Shown: positions 6,320-10,025 of the stretch, one piece after another | How positions within the stretch are numbered: the stretch's first letter is position 1 | Layout: every line of letters begins with the position of its first letter | Origin: Pleurocapsa sp. MO_226.B13 | Lineage (GTDB): Bacteria > Cyanobacteriota > Cyanobacteriia > Cyanobacteriales > Xenococcaceae | DNA length: 10,025 nt | Direction of reading: 5' to 3' | NCBI GenBank assembly: GCA_030064795.1 | Contig: JASJEI010000499.1 | Coordinates: 1 to 10,025, forward strand | Notes under the pieces: generated by a model | The model's database searches: none | Told to the model about the DNA's origin: nothing | What the model saw: the letters and a program-made list of their open reading frames with translations, nothing else | Program-made: the position numbers and the translations under genes

Positions 6320-6345
6320 AATAATGGACAATGGATAATAGACGA
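6320..6345. repeat. Short TGGAYAA-type repeat in the TetR/topoisomerase gap
   Basis: AATAATGGACAATGGATAATAG contains two period-7 units, TGGACAA and TGGATAA, of a type often seen between cyanobacterial genes. A HIP1 octamer (GCGATCGC) lies at about 6301-6308. Nothing else beyond the TetR promoter is evident in the 166-bp gap. Confidence 0.4.
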
Positions 6346-6361
6346 TTACCTAACAAGCCAA

Positions 6362-7456
6362 CTACTCTGGAATAGGAAGAGCTTGTTTAATAATCTTGAG
6401 AATTACCGTTTCTTCAGGATTTAAATCATTAGTTGCCGATTTTGAATCTGCTGCTTGAGACATTAACTTTAATAGAGAGCCATCTTGATAGGCTTCGACA
6501 ATAGTAGGATGGACATAATATTTACGGCAGGTTGCGGGACGATTTCCTAGTTGATTGGCAACAATTTTAATCGCCTGGGTGATCTTCTTTTGAGCTTGTT
6601 GTTCCGAATCAAATTCACCCAATTCATATAGCTCGATCGCTGCTAATAAAGTACCAGCCCAAGTACGAAAGTCTTTAGCAGTAAACTCTTGTTCGGTTAT
6701 TTGCTGTAAATATTCGTTGACATCTGCCGAATCAACAAATTGACGCTCTCCCGATTCATCATAGTATTTAAAGATTTCGTATCCAGGTATTTCTTGGCAT
6801 TTTTTAATGATATTAGCTAGTCTGCGATCCTGTAATGCGATCTCATGCTCGACACCGCTTTTTCCCCGAAACTCAAACTTGACTTTGCTACCCTTAATTT
6901 CTACATGGCGATCGCGTAAAGTAGTCAAACCAAAAGAGCGATTTTGTTTAGCATAGCGATCGTTGCCGACTCTAATCAAGGTAGTTTCCAATAACTGCAC
7001 CACTGCTGCTAATACCTTTTCTCTAGGTAAACCATGTTTGCGCAGATCTCTATCTGTCGTTTTTCTAATTAAAGGTAAAGATGCCCCAAACAACAGCATT
7101 CGATTAAACTTATGCTGGGAGCGAATCTTGCGCCATTCGGGATGATAAAAGTATTGTTTGCGCTTTTTAGCATCTCTTCCTGTCGCCTGTAAATGTCCGT
7201 CGGGTAAATGACAAAGCCGTACATCGGTTAAAGCGGGTGGGATGGTCAAAGATTTAAGACGCTCTAATTCGTCTTCATCAGTAATGCGATCGCCACTGAT
7301 ATAAAGATAGCTAAAACCACGACCGACTTTTTGACGTTTGATTTGTAAGCTGTCGGCCCTAACATATCTCAAACCAGCTATTTCAGCCGTTTTTTTTGGC
7401 TCTAAATCTAAAACCTCAACAACCTTGCGATCGACTATTTTATCTGCTGCTAACAT
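6362..7456 (-). CDS. DNA topoisomerase IB (bacterial, poxvirus-like)
   Basis: A 364-residue type IB topoisomerase, which relaxes supercoils by a 3'-phosphotyrosine intermediate without ATP. The N-terminal domain (about 25-110) includes GRGFSYLYISGDRITDEDEL and the RDAKKRKQYFYHPEWR segment. The catalytic set is readable: Arg162 (LIRVGN), Lys199 (FRGKSG), Arg264 (AKDFRTWAGT), Asn305 (QLGNRP) and nucleophile Tyr314 (CRKYYVHP). Asn at the fourth position, where poxvirus enzymes have His, agrees with the Deinococcus-type bacterial enzymes. About 45 residues follow the catalytic core. Such genes are scattered among bacteria, with no settled role, possibly in DNA repair or stress. The start at 7456 lacks an obvious Shine-Dalgarno sequence and sits 9 bp from a heptamer repeat. 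It is in the same direction as the DUF2945-DUF3140 gene upstream, with a 151-bp gap. Confidence 0.93.
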   Translation of the reverse strand: MLAADKIVDRKVVEVLDLEPKKTAEIAGLRYVRADSLQIKRQKVGRGFSYLYISGDRITDEDELERLKSLTIPPALTDVRLCHLPDGHLQATGRDAKKRKQYFYHPEWRKIRSQHKFNRMLLFGASLPLIRKTTDRDLRKHGLPREKVLAAVVQLLETTLIRVGNDRYAKQNRSFGLTTLRDRHVEIKGSKVKFEFRGKSGVEHEIALQDRRLANIIKKCQEIPGYEIFKYYDESGERQFVDSADVNEYLQQITEQEFTAKDFRTWAGTLLAAIELYELGEFDSEQQAQKKITQAIKIVANQLGNRPATCRKYYVHPTIVEAYQDGSLLKLMSQAADSKSATNDLNPEETVILKIIKQALPIPE

Positions 7457-7465
7457 AGCAATTGG

Positions 7466-7506
7466 TTAGTAGTTAGTAGTTAGTAGTTAGTAGTTAGTAG
7501 TTAGTA
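7466..7506. repeat. Heptanucleotide tandem repeat TTAGTAG, five full units plus six bases
   Basis: Perfect TTAGTAG units begin at 7466, 7473, 7480, 7487 and 7494, with TTAGTA at 7501-7506. It lies 9 bp upstream of the topoisomerase start codon, in its 5' untranslated region, where a ribosome site would normally be. Copy number of perfect short repeats can vary by slippage. Confidence 0.92.
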
Positions 7507-7540
7507 TCCGCGAATGAACTGATTATTCGTACAGTCGTTA

Positions 7541-7607
7541 GTTCGGGGTTCGGGGTTGTCTTCTCCATCTCCTCTATCTCTCCACCCCTTCCAACCTCCC
7601 CCATTCC
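7541..7607. repeat. GTTCGGG heptamer pair followed by a pyrimidine-rich tract
   Basis: GTTCGGG occurs twice in tandem (7541-7554) with a partial third unit. From about 7559 to 7607 the plus strand is almost all C and T, so the minus-strand transcript would be purine-rich. The stretch follows the stop codon of the DUF2945-DUF3140 gene and precedes the TTAGTAG array. It is not a recognisable terminator. Confidence 0.5.
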
Positions 7608-8168
7608 TTACCCCTCATTCTTCAGCGGATCGCAACCCCAATTCATCAGAGAATACCGCCAAGGAGTTTCCTCAACATCTCCAGAGGGTTTTTGAGCGAG
7701 GTGACGATGAACATAACCCACCACTTTTTTCATGTGTTTGAAGTCTTTTTTCTTATAATCAAACCGATCTTTATTTAAAATCTTGATAATTTTTTTGCCA
7801 GATTCGCGCCCTTTAATTTTGCCTTGTTTATCTTTTTGACCGACAGAATTACTTTCCTTTGTTTTTAGCCATTGCTTAATTTCTGAAGCGGACATATTTA
7901 CAGCTTCCTGAAATTCTTCTAGTATTTCTTGTTGTTTTGGCTTGAGTTTGCTGTCATCTTCAACCAAAGATAGAGATTTAGCTCGATGAGAGCTTAAATT
8001 GCCCGTATTGTCGTTTTCTACCAGATAACGCGGTTTCTTTTTAGTCGCCTTAACGGTACGACCATTAACCGTAATAGATTCAGTTATCTTTTCAGTAATT
8101 TCTCCTGTAGTCTCTCCCTTACCAACTTTCCACTTAACGCGATCGCCTTTTTTTAGTTTGGTTGCCAT
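7608..8168 (-). CDS. DUF2945 (HVA1-type Tudor) - DUF3140 fusion protein
   Basis: A 186-residue, lysine-rich, soluble protein made of two small domains. Residues about 5-68 match DUF2945, the 'hypervirulence-associated Tudor' domain: KGDRVKWKVGKGETTGEI, then NGRTVKATKKKPRYLVEND and SSHRAKSL. Residues about 78-183 match DUF3140: QQEILEEFQEAVNMSASEI, QWLKTKESNSVGQKD, GYVHRHLAQKPSGD and TPWRYSLMNWGCDPLK. The last motif is usually NWGHDP in my recollection of the family; here it has Cys179 in place of His. No biochemical role is established for either domain; the Tudor-like fold suggests binding to nucleic acid or a basic partner. It lies upstream of the topoisomerase IB gene on the same strand, and the two could be co-transcribed through the repeat-filled gap. 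The start is ATG at 8168. Confidence 0.85.
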   Translation of the reverse strand: MATKLKKGDRVKWKVGKGETTGEITEKITESITVNGRTVKATKKKPRYLVENDNTGNLSSHRAKSLSLVEDDSKLKPKQQEILEEFQEAVNMSASEIKQWLKTKESNSVGQKDKQGKIKGRESGKKIIKILNKDRFDYKKKDFKHMKKVVGYVHRHLAQKPSGDVEETPWRYSLMNWGCDPLKNEG

Positions 8169-8390
8169 GCCTTTAAATTCTTGAAAAAATTTGATTACCT
8201 AAAATTACATCTACTCATAATCGATAGTTTTCAAGACATTTACCTCTTCTGGAAGACTGATTTTTTGATTATCTATGCAAATAATAGACAAACATCAATT
8301 CGTTCAGACATTACAACCATAGTGGGATGTATCTAGGATGGAAGGTTTGCATACTAATACTAATAGTTGTGATAACCAAATTTAGTTTGA
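8169..8390. other. Divergent intergenic region
   Basis: This 222-bp AT-rich space separates the DUF2945-DUF3140 gene (minus) from the stress-protein gene (plus), so promoters for both should lie here. I could not identify convincing -35/-10 pairs. The direct repeat ACTAAT-ACTAAT (8352-8363) lies about 30 bp before the plus-strand start, and neither start has a clear Shine-Dalgarno sequence. Confidence 0.4.
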
Positions 8391-8950
8391 ATGAACGATC
8401 CACAGCAACAACGTGCCGTAGGTACGTTTCCCACCCGCCAAGATGCAGAAAGGGCATTAACAGAGCTTAGAGACGCTGGCTTCAACATGGAGCAAATCTC
8501 GGCGATCGCTCGAAAACCTCAAAGTGATGACATCGCCGATGTAGAAGTAAAATCTAGCGGGCAAAGGGCAAAAGAAAGTGCCGAAACTGGGGCGGTTCTG
8601 GGTGCAACAGCAGGGGGAATGCTGGGTTTGATCGGTAGCCTCAGTGTTTTAGCCATCCCTGGAGTTGGTCTTGCCACCGAAGCTGCGGTACTTCTGGGTA
8701 ATGCTCTTTTAGGCAGTGGTATTGGTGCTGCTAGTGGTAGCCTGGTTGGGGCGTTGATTGGTTGGGGAATACCTGGAACAAGGAACAAGCGGTATACTAC
8801 AGCGAACTTTTATCTCAGGGTAGTTATATTGTTTTGGTTAAAGGTACAGAAGCAGAAATAAATGGTGCCAAAGCTATTCTAATCAACCATAAAATAGCCA
8901 ACTGGAATGTCTATAATGCTCCAGATAGTCGCGGTCACATTGGAATTTAA
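8391..8950 (+). pseudogene. General stress protein 17M-like gene, frameshifted
   Basis: Two overlapping frames together make one protein of about 185 residues. The first (from ATG 8391) has the GSP17M-like N-terminal domain, RAVGTFPTRQDAERALTEL then AGFNMEQISAIARKP (residues 8-43). A long Gly/Ala-rich hydrophobic stretch follows (about 67-127, TGAVLGATAGGMLGLIG to LVGALIGWGIP). After WGIP the frame turns to unrelated sequence and stops at 8859-8861. The expected C-terminal domain, EQAVYYSELLSQGSYIVLV then GTEAEINGAKAIL and NWNVYNAP, continues in another frame (minus one relative to the first) and ends at 8950. The break lies at about 8770-8786, where GAACAAG is repeated in tandem, a likely slippage site. 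It could be a true mutation or a sequencing error. These proteins are linked to stress responses without a known biochemical activity; a membrane or self-associating glycine-zipper role is inferred. Confidence 0.78.
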
Positions 8951-9006
8951 TCGCTTTTCGACAAAACTATATTTATTTTTAAAATAACTAATTCATCAAT
9001 AAATTT

Positions 9007-9633
9007 ATGCTTGATTCTATTATTAATACCATCGATTCTCTGGGTTATGTAGGAATTGCTTTACTCATGGCATTAGAAAACATAATTCCACCCATCCCTT
9101 CGGAGTTAATTATGCCCTTAGCAGGGTTTACAGTGACTCAGGGAGAAATGAATTTTTTTCTGGCAGTTATTGCTGGAACTATCGGTTCGGTAGCAGGCGC
9201 AACACCCTGGTACTTTCTCGGTAAATATTGGGGCTTAAAAAGAACTCAAAAAATTGCCGACCGCTATGGAAAATGGCTGACTCTTTCGGGAAAAGACGTA
9301 ATAAAAGCCAAGGTTTGGTTCGATCGCCGAGGCTATATCGCCACAGGAGTTGGTCGCCTCGTACCTGGAATTCGCACTTATATTTCTTTACCAGCAGGTA
9401 TTAGCAAAATGCCTCTGTTGCCTTTTTTGGTGTATTCTACTTTGGGTAGTGTTTTTTGGGTAAGTTTATTGACTGGTGCGGGTTATGTGTTTGGTGCTAA
9501 CTACGAGCGAGTTGGAACTTATTTGAAACCAGTTTCTATTCTGGTTTTAGTAGGAATTTTTGTTACTGCTATTTACTGGATAATCAAAAGACGAAGAACA
9601 TTATCGCGCAAAAAAAACTTTTACAATCAGTAA
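9007..9633 (+). CDS. DedA-family integral membrane protein
   Basis: A 208-residue membrane protein of standard DedA size. Family signatures are ALLMALENIIPPIPSELIMP (18-37, with Glu24 and Glu33 in the re-entrant loop), AGTIGSVAGATPWYFLGKYW (56-75) and the basic motif GRLVPGIRTYISLPAGISKM (116-135, with Arg117 and Arg123). Membrane or re-entrant segments lie at about 14-42, 49-72, 111-132, 137-163 and 174-193, with a basic C-terminal tail. DedA proteins are lipid scramblases or transporters; characterised members recycle undecaprenyl phosphate or flip phospholipids and affect membrane potential and drug tolerance. The gene follows the broken stress gene after 56 bp and may share its promoter. 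There is no clear Shine-Dalgarno, and the start was chosen for its match to the family N-terminus. Confidence 0.93.
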   Translation: MLDSIINTIDSLGYVGIALLMALENIIPPIPSELIMPLAGFTVTQGEMNFFLAVIAGTIGSVAGATPWYFLGKYWGLKRTQKIADRYGKWLTLSGKDVIKAKVWFDRRGYIATGVGRLVPGIRTYISLPAGISKMPLLPFLVYSTLGSVFWVSLLTGAGYVFGANYERVGTYLKPVSILVLVGIFVTAIYWIIKRRRTLSRKKNFYNQ

Positions 9634-9649
9634 CAATTAAGGTGGGCAA

Positions 9650-9770
9650 AAAATCGAGCAGCGATTTGCGGTTGCGCAGCCCTAAAGGATTTGCGACACG
9701 AAGTTAGTCCTTTAGGGCTTCGCGGCACAAGTCGTAGACTCAGCATAGCTGAAGGCATCGCTAAATTCAT
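9650..9770. repeat. Palindromic intergenic repeat downstream of the dedA-like gene
   Basis: A perfect 12-bp inverted repeat, AGCCCTAAAGGA (9678-9689) and TCCTTTAGGGCT (9708-9719), encloses 18 nt. A smaller one, TCAGC-ATA-GCTGA, lies near 9738-9750. GCGCAG/TTCGCGG-like flanks continue the structure. The style resembles dispersed palindromic repeats of cyanobacterial genomes. The large stem could also end transcription of the membrane-protein gene 45 bp upstream, but no T-run follows. The limits given are approximate. Confidence 0.5.
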
Positions 9771-9797
9771 TGCTAGCTAGAAAAATTTGCACTAAAG

Positions 9798-9830
9798 TAC
9801 TAGTACAGCACGGCGGAAATAAAATACCCA
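9798..9830. repeat. Probable terminal inverted repeat end of an IS630-family element
   Basis: AGTACAGCACGGCGGAAATAAA (9803-9824, broken here only by the line limit of this note) lies just outside the transposase stop codon, next to TA dinucleotides at 9798-9805, and IS630 elements insert at TA. The partner end lies outside the window, so the repeat cannot be confirmed here. Confidence 0.5.
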
Positions 9831-10025
9831 TTAAACCGCTAACACCTTACCTTTATAAGTCCACTTGAATGGCTTTGCCATAGTTCGATCTACTGTAATC
9901 AATAAAATCTAAAATTCGATTTTTCAGGTCAGTTGTACTGGTAAAATTCCCACGCTTCAGCAGCTTGCGGACAAGGATGCGATCGCCAGAACTCAATTTG
10001 ATTCAGCCAAGAGGAATGTTTAGGG
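9831..10025 (-). pseudogene. IS630-family transposase remnant, C-terminal part, runs off the right edge
   Basis: Translated in three frames, the minus strand gives pieces of one IS630 transposase C-terminus. First comes HSSWLNQIEFW (starting near 10019), with the conserved SWLNQIE motif. Next is RILVRKLLKRGNFTST then TDLKNRILDFIDY (about 9980-9894). Last is MAKPFKWTYKGKVLAV with its stop at 9831-9833. At least two frameshifts break it, one near 9976-9987 and one near 9883-9896. The first coincides with a GCGATCGC octamer (9979-9986). The copy is therefore inactive as read. The catalytic DDE residues would mostly lie beyond the window. Confidence 0.82.

Noticed and set aside
7466..7506. CRISPR array
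   Set aside because: The units are 7 bp and contiguous with no spacers, so this is a simple tandem repeat.
8296..8312. AATTCGTTCAGACATTA upstream of the stress-protein gene, slightly like the operator
   Set aside because: Only a TTCGTT core is shared and there is no inverted repeat.
8762..8861. Programmed -1 ribosomal frameshift joining the two stress-protein frames
   Set aside because: The frame change has the right sign, but I found no X-XXY-YYZ slippery heptamer in the zero frame of the overlap, and the family is not known to use recoding.

Overview
The window is a piece of a cyanobacterial chromosome. The evidence is the many HIP1-type GCGATCGC octamers (for example near 1656, 2744, 3269, 5616, 6908, 7289, 8141, 8503 and 9979), several heptanucleotide tandem repeats in the intergenic spaces, a DevB-type membrane fusion protein, and the moderate-to-low GC content. 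The genus cannot be fixed from this; a unicellular or baeocyte-forming type would fit, but that is a guess.

Left half (1-6260, all genes on the minus strand). Reading in the direction of transcription: a TetR-family repressor (5623-6195), a small four-helix membrane protein (5230-5571), an IscB/omegaRNA mobile element (about 3610-5230), a DevB/HlyD-type membrane fusion protein (2296-3513), a flavin amine oxidase (845-2224), and a GNAT acetyltransferase that runs off the left edge (1-617). The main original observation is that one 19-21 nt near-palindromic block, TTTATAACGAACGTTAGAT in the coding direction, lies 43-58 bp upstream of the start codons of the TetR gene, the devB-like gene and the amine oxidase gene. 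A degenerate fourth copy may precede the GNAT gene. It looks like the operator of the local TetR protein. If so, exporter subunit, oxidase and perhaps acetyltransferase form one small-molecule (possibly amine) response regulon. The IscB element is inserted inside this regulon but leaves every operator intact.

The IscB element has an intact RNA-guided nuclease gene with RuvC-I/II/III and HNH residues in place. It is preceded by a structured noncoding stretch expected to encode its omegaRNA and is bounded by two related hairpins of the form CCTCC-stem-CTT. No TnpA transposase is present, so it would depend on a helper in trans.

Right half (6362-9633). A bacterial topoisomerase IB (6362-7456) has a heptamer repeat (TTAGTAG, nearly six copies) just upstream of its start codon. 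Next to it is a DUF2945-DUF3140 fusion protein (7608-8168, minus strand). Divergently on the plus strand are a general-stress-protein-17M-like gene broken by a frameshift (8391-8950) and a DedA-family membrane protein (9007-9633). This group looks like a stress or DNA-maintenance neighbourhood, by family knowledge only.

Right edge (9634-10025). A 12-bp perfect inverted repeat lies in a palindromic, probably dispersed repeat. It is followed by the terminal end and decayed 3' part of an IS630-family transposase with at least two frameshifts.
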